Source of the DNA: an uncultured Bacillaceae bacterium
Lineage (GTDB): Bacteria; Bacillota; Bacilli; Caldalkalibacillales; Caldalkalibacillaceae
Reading direction: 5' to 3'
NCBI GenBank assembly: GCA_937967685.1
Contig: CALBTX010000078.1
Span: forward strand, 1-47,653
Length of the DNA stretch: 47,653 nt
Position 1 is the first letter of the stretch. Each line of letters begins with the position of its first letter. This document shows, piece after piece, positions 34,003-42,344 of this stretch. The notes under the pieces are model-generated. The model was given only the letters and a program-made list of their open reading frames with translations. It ran no database searches and was not told the origin of the DNA. A program made the position numbers and the translations under genes.

Positions 34003-35106
34003 TTAATTGCTTGTAGCTTCCTCGATAGCTTTATACAGCCTTTGGCGAAAATCGGTTTGCCACTCGTCATCGAAATGCTCCTCATGTACCGGCAGGGAAA
34101 CTTCTCTAAAGACATCAATTTCTTCATCCGTCAACTCATAATAATTGATGCCTTCAGTGGATTGTAATTCTTCAATATAACCCGCCTCTAACTCCATCAG
34201 AGCTTCCCTGGCGGCTTTCCTTCCTGCCAATTCGGCTTCTTCAACCAATTGTTGAATATCTTCAGGCAATCCGTCAAACCACGCTTTATTGGCCATGACG
34301 ACATAGGTCATCGTTCCATGATAACTCTGGATAATCGTGTCCTGTACTTCGTGGTAGTTGTTCATAATAATTGTTTGCAATGGATTTTCCTGCCCGTCGA
34401 CGACGCCTTGTTGCAAAGCGTTGTAAACTTCAGCATACGGAACGGGGACAGGGTTTCCACCCCATGCTTCATATTGCGACAGAAGAACCGGCGCTTCCAT
34501 CGTCCTGATGGACAGTCCTTCAAAATCACTGGGTTCATGGATCTCCACGCCATCAGTCGTGATCAACTTGAACCCTTGGAACCATAATCCCAACCCATGA
34601 AATTGACCTTGTTCCAATCGTTCCAATAACTCGTTACCTAAATCACCATCTTGCACTTCAAACAAAGCGTCATAATCTTTTGGCCATAAATATGGCAAGT
34701 CGACGATGCCAATATCTTCCACAAATGGAGAGACGACAGCAGTCGGCTGCATGGTGATATCAATTTCACCAATCTGAGTGCTCTCCGTCTGTTCTCGCAA
34801 ACTGCCCAACTGCGATGCCGGATAAATATCTACGAATACACGGCCATCCGAAGCAGACTCAATGGTTTCTTTGAATGTCTCAGCGCCCACGTGCTCAGGC
34901 GTATCAGTAGCTTGGTTATGACTGAACGTAATCACAATCTCGGCATCATCCGGCGCTCCATTGCCCTGTGTGCTTTCTTCGAGTTCATCTCCATTATTTT
35001 CTGTATTTCCTTCAACTTCATCTGTAGGTTGGCCGCAAGAAGTGAGGATCATCATGACAATGAAAAACATCAACATGAGAACTTTTTTACGAAATAAACG
35101 ATGCAT
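34003..35106 (-). CDS. dctP: TRAP transporter substrate-binding lipoprotein DctP
   Basis: A 367-residue extracytoplasmic binding protein with a lipoprotein signal (lipobox LTSC, Cys24) and an acidic linker rich in Asn, Gly and Glu (25-57), then the DctP fold starting at IVITFSHNQATDTPEH. The carboxylate-clamping arginine is Arg201 in GLSIRTMEAP, followed by WGGNPVPVPYAEVYNALQQG (about 216-235). It binds an organic acid outside the cell. The proposed ligand is orotate or a related ureide acid, by cluster context. GGGGG lies 12 bases before the ATG. Confidence 0.9.
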   Translation of the reverse strand: MHRLFRKKVLMLMFFIVMMILTSCGQPTDEVEGNTENNGDELEESTQGNGAPDDAEIVITFSHNQATDTPEHVGAETFKETIESASDGRVFVDIYPASQLGSLREQTESTQIGEIDITMQPTAVVSPFVEDIGIVDLPYLWPKDYDALFEVQDGDLGNELLERLEQGQFHGLGLWFQGFKLITTDGVEIHEPSDFEGLSIRTMEAPVLLSQYEAWGGNPVPVPYAEVYNALQQGVVDGQENPLQTIIMNNYHEVQDTIIQSYHGTMTYVVMANKAWFDGLPEDIQQLVEEAELAGRKAAREALMELEAGYIEELQSTEGINYYELTDEEIDVFREVSLPVHEEHFDDEWQTDFRQRLYKAIEEATSN

Positions 35107-35126
35107 TATTTCATTTTTCCCCCTTT

Positions 35127-35158
35127 AATCAATAATTGATTATTTTACTACAAGTATA
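35127..35158 (-). promoter_or_regulatory. dctP promoter -10 and palindromic operator
   Basis: A -10 hexamer TATACT lies on the minus strand at 35153-35158. Just downstream of it is the perfect 15-base palindrome AATCAAT-A-ATTGATT (35127-35141), placed to control initiation or early elongation of the transporter-enzyme operon. The upstream -35 is not clear. A near-palindrome around AGGTCTTATAAAAGCCT lies at about 35220-35234, after the regulator gene. Confidence 0.5.
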
Positions 35159-35244
35159 GCAAATGATGAAAATAAGATTAGTTGTCTAAATGACCAAAAA
35201 AAACAATATATTTTTAGCAGGTCTTATAAAAGCCTGATCGACAG

Positions 35245-36912
35245 CTACGAATAATGTTGATTGTAAGGCGCAGTCCTGTTAATCACGCGCTTCACCTTAA
35301 GACCCAAATGCAGGTGTAAATGTCCTTCCGAACTGCTCACACTGTAACCGGTTAACTGTTCTATTTTCTGTAAGCGGTATTTCAGCGTATTGATGTGGAT
35401 ATATAAAGATTGTGCTGTTTCCTTCAAATTCATATTTTGCTTGAAATATCGTTCCAAAGTCTCCGTTAAATGACTATGATGGGTTTGATCATATTCCACC
35501 AGTTTTCCAATCGTCTCCTGATAAATATCTTCCAACTCTTTTCGATTTTGATATTGACTTAAAATCCGATAAATACCCAGGTCGTCAAAATGAATAATCT
35601 GCCCCCGGCCCCACACTTCACGGCCCAAATTAATCGATTGAACACATTCTTGATAACCGAGATGCATTCCGTCCAAAGCGGGGTAAAATCGGCCGATGCC
35701 AATCGTGAATGTCATTTCGGGAATCAGTTGGCCTATTTTTGTTTGGATTTCGGAAGCAAAAGCACAAACCTTCTCTTTATACGAACCACTCGTCTTGAAT
35801 GCCTTGGCTGGATACAAAACAGCAATCATATCACTCCAACCTGCAACAACAGCCGACTTCTCCTTTTGTAAAACAATCCGTTCAATCATACTGAGTATTT
35901 TTTGCTTATATTCTTGAAGAAGGACTTCATTAGCGAGCTTCTTGGCAATCGCATTAAAGTGATCAATATCTAAAACAAAGACTTGGAAATCTTGAGACAA
36001 GTCCCATCCATAAGTTTTCGCTTTATCAAAAACTTCAGTCTCATCCTTCACTTTTCCCAGCAAAACCTCGGATAAAAATTGATTTTTATACTTTTGTTCA
36101 ACCTCATGTTCGGTCTTGACCTTCAAGAATTCTAAAGCGATCAAAGGGATGACCCTTTCCAATATCATGACATCAATTTGACCGAGTTCCTTTTCTGTCT
36201 GCCAGAATGAAATATAACCATTAATTTCCTGATTTAAAATCAAAGGGGCGACAATAGTGGGGGTCTCTTGTTCATTTAAAAGTCGGGTAACGTGTCTGGG
36301 CCTTTGGGATTTTTTTAATTTATGTTTTTGTTCTCTGCTCAGTGGTTCAATGTCGACGTTGGGAAATGTATCCATTAAAGGGGTTTCGGACTCGATGGTC
36401 ACTAAGTTTTTTAATATTTTCGTCAGAGTTTCGACAATGATTTCAAGCCCTTTTCCGCCCAATGCTAATTCAGTAATCCATTTGACCACATCGTTAATAT
36501 CGTCTATATCTTCTTGTTCAAGAGAAGTATTGCCCAAAATGGCACTCATCAAGGGCGTGATAATATCCAGATAAGGGACGTCCTTATCCATCTCAATGAC
36601 CGGGAAGTTCAATCTGTTCGCTTCGTGAATAATCATCTCCGGAATCTGCTCAAAAAAACGATGTGTTTTGATGGCCAAACCGGCGCTTCCTTTTTCGACC
36701 AATTGGCGCACAAGTTGATTGACGGCCTCTGTATCATCTTTGATCGGATATAAACTGGTCAGCAATAGTTCATTCCCTTTTAACCATTGAATGGTATCCG
36801 GTACTTCCATCACGGTCACATGTTTAATTTCACGATTGGCACCCTTATGACCGGCAACGATTTTACATTTAGTTAAACCACCGATGCCCATCGCATCCTG
36901 AACAGTAATCAT
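35245..36912 (-). CDS. PucR-family transcriptional regulator
   Basis: A 555-residue protein with an N-terminal PucR domain (about 5-125; MITVQDAMGIGGL at the start, VPDTIQWLKGNELLLTS about 37-53), a central GAF/CdaR-like region (to about 450), and a C-terminal HTH_30 helix-turn-helix (NLKETAQSLYIHINTLKYRL, about 496-515). B. subtilis PucR activates purine-ureide catabolic genes, so a relative before a ureide-type pathway fits well. It is transcribed in the same direction as, and 138 bp ahead of, the dctP operon, and probably activates it in response to the pathway substrate. The ligand is unknown. Confidence 0.9.
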   Translation of the reverse strand: MITVQDAMGIGGLTKCKIVAGHKGANREIKHVTVMEVPDTIQWLKGNELLLTSLYPIKDDTEAVNQLVRQLVEKGSAGLAIKTHRFFEQIPEMIIHEANRLNFPVIEMDKDVPYLDIITPLMSAILGNTSLEQEDIDDINDVVKWITELALGGKGLEIIVETLTKILKNLVTIESETPLMDTFPNVDIEPLSREQKHKLKKSQRPRHVTRLLNEQETPTIVAPLILNQEINGYISFWQTEKELGQIDVMILERVIPLIALEFLKVKTEHEVEQKYKNQFLSEVLLGKVKDETEVFDKAKTYGWDLSQDFQVFVLDIDHFNAIAKKLANEVLLQEYKQKILSMIERIVLQKEKSAVVAGWSDMIAVLYPAKAFKTSGSYKEKVCAFASEIQTKIGQLIPEMTFTIGIGRFYPALDGMHLGYQECVQSINLGREVWGRGQIIHFDDLGIYRILSQYQNRKELEDIYQETIGKLVEYDQTHHSHLTETLERYFKQNMNLKETAQSLYIHINTLKYRLQKIEQLTGYSVSSSEGHLHLHLGLKVKRVINRTAPYNQHYS

Positions 36913-36934
36913 CTTGAGTTAAACTCCTTTCCGA

Positions 36935-37549
36935 TCAAACAATGACAATATCCTCTTTTTCCGTAAAAATCCGATCCATCGCTACATCAAACACATCTCT
37001 AGGTACAGCTTCATTCTGCAACACTTGAAACTGAAAAGCGAGGCTCACTTTATGCACATAATGTGGCAATGTGGCGAGAAAGCGATCATAAAAACCTCCG
37101 CCGTAACCGATGCGATAACCCGAACGGTCAAAAACGAGTCCGGGAACGATGACCAGCTCCAAATCTTCAACGGAAAGTGGAGCAGACTTGCCGGGAATGG
37201 GCTCATGCAATCCGTAATAAGCGACTTCTAACTGGTCGAAAGACGTCAGACGATAAAAGGTCATTGTTTTCTTTTGAGGATAGCTTTTTGGTAAATAAAT
37301 CGATTTGCCTTCTTGCCAGCCCTGCTGTATCAACTCTTTCGTGTCGACCTCTTTGTCCTTGGAGTAGTATAATGCAATGTGCCTGGATTGCTGCCATCGC
37401 TCACAGCTAAGCAGGCGATTGCGGATGATCCCTGACTTTTTTTGCCATTCTTCGTCTGTCATCGCCGATCGCAGGGCAGAGATGCGCCTTCTTAATGTTT
37501 GTTTCCTGCGTTGGATATCATCGTTTCCGTGCCGAACTCGAGCATCCAT
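36935..37549 (-). CDS. 5-formyltetrahydrofolate cyclo-ligase
   Basis: About 204 residues. The enzyme uses ATP to convert 5-formyl-THF to 5,10-methenyl-THF. The family signature is GYRIGYGGGFYDRFL near residue 145, and the N-terminal RRRISALRSAMTDEEWQKKS matches the basic start of the family. The start is ATG 37549 after AAGGGGGG; upstream in-frame ATG codons overlap that ribosome site. It follows the intergenic repeat region and precedes the regulator gene by about 22 bp; the link with ureide catabolism looks accidental. Confidence 0.9.
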   Translation of the reverse strand: MDARVRHGNDDIQRRKQTLRRRISALRSAMTDEEWQKKSGIIRNRLLSCERWQQSRHIALYYSKDKEVDTKELIQQGWQEGKSIYLPKSYPQKKTMTFYRLTSFDQLEVAYYGLHEPIPGKSAPLSVEDLELVIVPGLVFDRSGYRIGYGGGFYDRFLATLPHYVHKVSLAFQFQVLQNEAVPRDVFDVAMDRIFTEKEDIVIV

Positions 37550-37574
37550 TGCGTCCGTTCCCCCCTTCATTTGC

Positions 37575-37735
37575 ATCAACTCAAAACTTGGCTTCTCTCG
37601 GTTTAAAACTTGTCATCTTTCAGCTCAAAACATGGCTTCAATTCGTCTCAGAATATGACGCCAACATCGGCTCAGAACATAGCTTCAACTTCGGCTCAGT
37701 CTGTCTCAGAACATGACTGCGGCTGAAAAGAAGAT
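37575..37735. repeat. Degenerate 22-24 bp tandem repeat
   Basis: Six to seven units of the form CTCAGAACATRGCTTCAACTTC plus GG, varying at several positions, fill most of this interval upstream of the cyclo-ligase gene. Unit boundaries are blurred by divergence, suggesting an old expansion. Confidence 0.75.
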
Positions 37736-37946
37736 GTCTGTTTCAGATTGAACAATGCCTCTTTGAACGATTCAATCATTGATATGATTTATATCGTTGG
37801 CTTTTTATGGTCACATTATCACGGTTCGTTCAATATATTACAGTAGACTTCATTGCAGATCCAACACGAATGCACCGCTCAATAAAATTTCATGAGCAGG
37901 CATTATCATTCCAGAGCAACAGCAATGATCTTCGACGGCTGGAATG

Positions 37947-37976
37947 AAAAAGAGAGTGGGGAACCACTCTCTTTTT
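37947..37976 (-). terminator. Strong bidirectional terminator
   Basis: AAAAAGAGAGTGG and CCACTCTCTTTTT form a perfect 13-pair stem with a GGAA loop. On the minus strand it ends transcription from the AI-2E-family permease and probably the moaA operon, about 100 bp after the permease stop. Confidence 0.92.
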
Positions 37977-38078
37977 CATGCACCCAAGCATTACGGACAT
38001 TGTCTGAACAAATGCGGTCAACACCTTGACAGGCAACACCATAAGCCACATGGCCTAGGCTCCCAATGCTCAACGTCA

Positions 38079-39143
38079 TCATGTTTGACGTCTTAAACGG
38101 TACAAGCGTACGCCGTGTTTCACGATCACTTTGGCCACGGCATATGCAGGTACCGCCAAAATCAAACCCATAAACCCGGCTAAACTTCCGGCCACCATAA
38201 TCAATAATATAATGGTTAACGGGTGCACGTCCAGTGCCCGCCCCATCACCTGCGGGGAAATCAAGTTAGATTCAATTTGCTGGGCAATGACCACCCCGAG
38301 TAAAACGAGCAGCATCATCGTTGGGGAGTCCATCAAACCGACGATGACCGCAGGAATGGTGCCGATAAAAGGACCGATAAACGGGATCACGTTCGTTAAC
38401 ATCGCAACAAGGGCAAGAATTAACGAGTAATCCAGACCGATGATCACATACCAAATGAAAACCATCGTCCCCACGCATAAACTGACAATGACTTGCCCGA
38501 GAACATAGGTGTTTAACGCTTTATTCATGTCTCCCAAAATGTTCTTCGCATCCATCCTTTGTTCTGCAGGCAAAAAACGAACGATGTGATCCGGAAGATG
38601 ATGTCCGTCCTTCAACATATAAAACAAAATAAAGGGAATGACCACCAGCCCGATGACAAAACCGGCCACTTCACTGATCACTGTCATCATGTTCCGTCCG
38701 ATCCCCTGCAGAAAAGTTTGAGCCGTTGCTGTAGCCGATTCAATCCAGTCATTGACAAATGGTGGGAGTTGCCCTTGCTCTGCTTGAAGATAGTCCCATT
38801 GTTGCAACAATACATCGGCAAAATGCGGCGCCTGCTCGACAAAATGCTCAATCTGCTGCTGCAGGAGGGGACCGGCCACTAAACTGACACCTGTAATAAG
38901 CGCAATAAATAACACATAAATGATCAAAATCGCCAAAACTCTTGGGATCTTCACATTGGTCATTAAGTCAACGAGCGGGCGCAGGATGTAAAACAGGACA
39001 CCCGCCAACAAGAAGGGGATGAATAATGTCTGCACCGTGACAACGATCGGTTTGAAAATAAATTGGACTTTGGTCAGTAACCAAATAATGACTAAGACAA
39101 TGATGATGCCATAACCAATGGTCAAAAATTTATGTTTAATCAT
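38079..39143 (-). CDS. AI-2E transporter family (YueF/YtvI-like) membrane protein
   Basis: A 354-residue permease-like protein with about eight membrane helices. The family region NVIPFIGPFIGTIPAVIVGL (about 237-256) and the C-terminal QVMGRALDVHPLTIILLIMVAG (in parts, about 297-318) are clear. Members include the E. coli TqsA quorum-signal exporter and several Na+/H+ antiporter candidates in alkaliphiles; the substrate here cannot be assigned. It follows moaA by about 36 bp in the same direction and may be co-transcribed. Confidence 0.88.
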   Translation of the reverse strand: MIKHKFLTIGYGIIIVLVIIWLLTKVQFIFKPIVVTVQTLFIPFLLAGVLFYILRPLVDLMTNVKIPRVLAILIIYVLFIALITGVSLVAGPLLQQQIEHFVEQAPHFADVLLQQWDYLQAEQGQLPPFVNDWIESATATAQTFLQGIGRNMMTVISEVAGFVIGLVVIPFILFYMLKDGHHLPDHIVRFLPAEQRMDAKNILGDMNKALNTYVLGQVIVSLCVGTMVFIWYVIIGLDYSLILALVAMLTNVIPFIGPFIGTIPAVIVGLMDSPTMMLLVLLGVVIAQQIESNLISPQVMGRALDVHPLTIILLIMVAGSLAGFMGLILAVPAYAVAKVIVKHGVRLYRLRRQT

Positions 39144-39179
39144 GCGCTTTTCCTTCCTCGTTTACTGCAGAAGACCGTC

Positions 39180-40202
39180 CTATCCGCCAATGTAAGACAT
39201 CTCCACTTTCTTCTTTTTTAAATCGGTCGTCTGGTTTAAGCGTTCTTCGGAATAACGATCCGTTCGTCTTTGCCAAATGGTCCTGACGGTCTCGAGAATC
39301 TCTTCGTCGCTTTGTCCTTCCCGCAATAAAGTTTTGATGTCATGCCCTTCGGTGGCAAACAGACAGGTGTACAAAAAGCCGTCCGCAGAAAGTCTGGCCC
39401 GCGTACAGGTGGCACAAAAAGCTTCCGTGACTGAAGAAATCAGGCCGATTTCATCATTCGTCCCTTTATAACGGTAACGGGAAGCCACTTCCCCATAGTA
39501 ATTCGGGTCAACCGGTTCCAAAGGCATCTCCCGGTTGATGGCCCGAACAATCTCCCGGCTGGGCACGACATGTTCCAACCGCCATCCGTTGGCATTACCA
39601 ACATCCATATATTCTATGAAACGCAGGATATGGCCTTTTTCCTTAAAATAGCGGGCCATCGGCAAAATATCCTGATCGTTCGTCCCTTTCTTAACCACCA
39701 TATTGATCTTGACACCCAGCCCGGCTTTTTCGGCTGCTTCAATCCCTTGCAAGACTTTCTCTACAGGATACCCCCGTCCGTTGATCCGGCCAAAACGTTC
39801 GTCATCGAGACTATCCAAACTGACGGTGACCCGTTGAAGTCCCGCATCTTTCAATTCCTGGGCATATTTGGGCAGCAATGATCCGTTGGTCGTTAAGGCA
39901 ATATCCTCAATGCCGTCTATGCGATGAATCATGTCAATCAATGTGGACAATTCCCGGCGCAGCAAAGGTTCACCGCCTGTGATGCGTATCTTGCGCACAC
40001 CCAATTGAACAAAAAGACGCACCAGACGGGTCAACTCTTCGAAACTCAATAATGTTTCCTGGGGAAGAAACGGATAATCCGGTCCAAAAATTTCCTCGGG
40101 CATGCAATATCGGCAGCGAAAGTTGCATTTGTCTGTCACCGAGATGCGCAAATCTTGAAGTGGCCGTTCATATCGATCTAATATACGTTTTTGAGTGTTC
40201 AC
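39180..40202 (-). CDS. moaA: GTP 3',8-cyclase MoaA
   Basis: A 340-residue radical-SAM enzyme that starts pterin-cofactor synthesis from GTP. The SAM iron-sulfur cluster ligands are CNFRCRYC (about 25-32), the second cluster is in the CATCTRARLSADGFLYTC segment (about 262-279), and the C terminus ends YIGG, as required for activity. The start is GTG 40202, ten bases after AAGGAG; GTG 40211 is too close to that site. It follows the MoeA-PBP gene by about 15 bp. No other moaA or moaC is in the window. Confidence 0.94.
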   Translation of the reverse strand: MNTQKRILDRYERPLQDLRISVTDKCNFRCRYCMPEEIFGPDYPFLPQETLLSFEELTRLVRLFVQLGVRKIRITGGEPLLRRELSTLIDMIHRIDGIEDIALTTNGSLLPKYAQELKDAGLQRVTVSLDSLDDERFGRINGRGYPVEKVLQGIEAAEKAGLGVKINMVVKKGTNDQDILPMARYFKEKGHILRFIEYMDVGNANGWRLEHVVPSREIVRAINREMPLEPVDPNYYGEVASRYRYKGTNDEIGLISSVTEAFCATCTRARLSADGFLYTCLFATEGHDIKTLLREGQSDEEILETVRTIWQRRTDRYSEERLNQTTDLKKKKVEMSYIGG

Positions 40203-40216
40203 GAATCCCACTCTCC

Positions 40217-42136
40217 TTAAATCGGAATCGGTTCACCAATCCCTTCTGTTTTATAGCCGCCAAGCTCCTCCAACTGAATCGCAAACGATTCTGATCTCAT
40301 CATCTCCAGCAATAGCTGTCCCCCTTCACTTTCATAAAAGGAACGGGTCATCAACAAATCATAAGACTCATCAGCAAGCGGGACGAAATCAAGGTTCAGT
40401 GCCTTGGCCGCCGCATATATGCCCAATCCTACATCAGCTGTGCCTTCCTTGACGGCAGCCGCCACACTCAAATGCGAGTACATCTCTCTATTGTAACCTT
40501 GGATATGTTTTGGATCCAGATTTGCATCATGCAACATACTGTCAAAAAGCATGCGCGTCCCGGCACCTTTCTGACGGTTGACATAAAGTAAATTGCGCTC
40601 GGCAATGTCTTCCACCCGTTGTATGTCCTTCGGATTGCCTTTGGGAACAATCCATCCTTGAGCACGTTTGAGAAAGCGGACAAGGACGACCTCGTCACTG
40701 TTCAAAAACTGACGAACAAAAGGAACATTGTACTCCCGGGATTCCTCATGCAGTAAATGAATGCCGACCAGATGGGCTTCCCCTTTTTTGATGGCCATAA
40801 TCCCTGCCATACTCCCTGTATGGGAAGCAATAATTTGGCGATGGACATCCCGTTCCCGTATGAGTGTCGATAAAATATCAATAGACAGATCATGACTGCC
40901 GGAAAATAAAATCGCTTTTTTTATCTCTTCGAGTGGTTTATACAATTCTATGTTGACTTTCTCGCCTTGTTCGTAACCTAAACTTTCCTGCGGGACGACC
41001 AGCAGCCCGTCGGCCCTGACCATGGACATGGTCACCCCGGCCGCTCTCGTTAATGGATTGGCGATAAATTGACCGTTAACAAACCCGATGTTCATCCGTA
41101 CAAAATCCTCCGATCCCATGCTGGAGACGATGCGCCGCCCCAGCGTCACTTCCAAAGTCTTTCGTTTGGGCACCGGGATGCCCAAATAGTGACAAATGAG
41201 CGGCAAAACAAACCATTCCAGTGTCAAATAAGCGGACACGGGATATCCGGGGAGACCGATAACAATCGTATCGTTCACTTTGCCCAAGACGACTGGTTTT
41301 CCAGGCCGGGTGGCCACCCCGTGTGTATACACTTCACCCAATTCCTCAATCAGATGTACGGTATAATCTTCCGAACCAGCGGACGACCCTGCATTGAGGA
41401 TGACGAGATCAGACTGTTGCGCACTTTCAAGAATGGCCTGGCGGAGATGTTCGGGATCATCCTTGACAATGCCATAATATTGAGGATCAGCACCCCATTC
41501 CTGCAAATAAGCCATGAAAACCGCACCGTTAAATTCGATGATCTCTCCGGGATGAACATCCACATTCGGCTCAACAAGTTCGCTCCCCGTCGGTATAACG
41601 GTCACGACAGGCTTTTTGACAACAGGCACGGATAAAACCCCGCCGGCCAAGAGGGCACCGATATCAACCGGGCGCAGGCGGTGACCTTGCGGGAGCAGCA
41701 TTTCACCGCTGACCACATCTTCCCCCACCGGTCGAATGTGCTGCCATGGAGTGGCCGGCTCAATAATTTCAACCACGCCGTCGCCGAGTTCCTGAACGTG
41801 TTCTATCATAATCACCGCATTGTAAGCAGACGAGATGGGGTCTCCCGTATCGACATAATCAAACGATTCGCCTTCTTTTAAGCGCACCGGGTGGTGCTCG
41901 TGGGCAGCGTAAGTATCCTCTGCTCGCACGGCAATCCCGTCCATGGCCGAAGCATGATAATGAGGCATGGATAAGTAAGCATACACCGGTTCGGCCGTGA
42001 TTCGCCCCCTGGCTTTCGTTGTTGGCAGCCATTCCACCTCTCGCGGCGTTTGAAACGCTTGCAACAGTCGCGCTTTCGCTTCGCTTCTAGGCATATCTTC
42101 CAAATATATTTTGCGTTTGATCGGTTGATCTGTCAT
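40217..42136 (-). CDS. MoeA fused to a C-terminal periplasmic-binding-like domain
   Basis: About 639 residues: MoeA core 1-410, then a PBP-like domain of the molybdate-type sensor family (about 415-630). MoeA motifs are HYHASAMDGIAVRAEDTY (about 57-74), TGDPISSAYNAVIMIE, AGSSAGSEDYT and GLPGYPVSAYL. The C-terminal domain starts SGSHDLSIDILSTLI, with ASHTGSMAGIMAIKKGEAHL and DVGLGIYAAAK typical of a ligand-binding lobe. Such fusions occur in archaea and some Bacillota. It should insert metal into the pterin, with the second domain perhaps sensing or donating the oxyanion. The start is ATG 42136 after AAAGGAGG; ATG 42163 lacks a ribosome site. Confidence 0.9.
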   Translation of the reverse strand: MTDQPIKRKIYLEDMPRSEAKARLLQAFQTPREVEWLPTTKARGRITAEPVYAYLSMPHYHASAMDGIAVRAEDTYAAHEHHPVRLKEGESFDYVDTGDPISSAYNAVIMIEHVQELGDGVVEIIEPATPWQHIRPVGEDVVSGEMLLPQGHRLRPVDIGALLAGGVLSVPVVKKPVVTVIPTGSELVEPNVDVHPGEIIEFNGAVFMAYLQEWGADPQYYGIVKDDPEHLRQAILESAQQSDLVILNAGSSAGSEDYTVHLIEELGEVYTHGVATRPGKPVVLGKVNDTIVIGLPGYPVSAYLTLEWFVLPLICHYLGIPVPKRKTLEVTLGRRIVSSMGSEDFVRMNIGFVNGQFIANPLTRAAGVTMSMVRADGLLVVPQESLGYEQGEKVNIELYKPLEEIKKAILFSGSHDLSIDILSTLIRERDVHRQIIASHTGSMAGIMAIKKGEAHLVGIHLLHEESREYNVPFVRQFLNSDEVVLVRFLKRAQGWIVPKGNPKDIQRVEDIAERNLLYVNRQKGAGTRMLFDSMLHDANLDPKHIQGYNREMYSHLSVAAAVKEGTADVGLGIYAAAKALNLDFVPLADESYDLLMTRSFYESEGGQLLLEMMRSESFAIQLEELGGYKTEGIGEPIPI

Positions 42137-42344
42137 CCTACCGGCCAGCCTCCTTTTGTCCATCTTGCACGAAACACATTTTTTGTTAACGAAACACGTC
42201 TATACCTTAACCGGACACGTCTCTATATGCTTCTTTTTTTGCACAGGCTTCTCATTTATATATTTAATGATATCCCTGATATGAAAGATATCTCTCATAT
42301 GGATGATTCCCTTATATTCATGATATCCCTTTTATATCATGCCG

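Larger units (their letters stand above)
37550..38078. other. 529-bp intergenic region with repeats and a terminator
   Basis: No gene is supported here. The stretch holds the leader of the 5-formyl-THF ligase gene, a degenerate tandem repeat (about 37575-37735), a T/A-rich segment, and a strong bidirectional hairpin (37947-37976). No known riboswitch was recognised. Confidence 0.6.

Noticed and set aside
25273..36912. Reductive uracil/thymine or hydantoin degradation as the cluster role
   Set aside because: The amidohydrolase has dihydroorotase-type motifs and aspA closes the unit, which fits aspartate but not beta-alanine as product; kept only as an alternative.
37550..38078. Tetrahydrofolate riboswitch before the 5-formyl-THF ligase gene
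   Set aside because: The interval contains only degenerate tandem repeats and a terminator; no conserved core was found.
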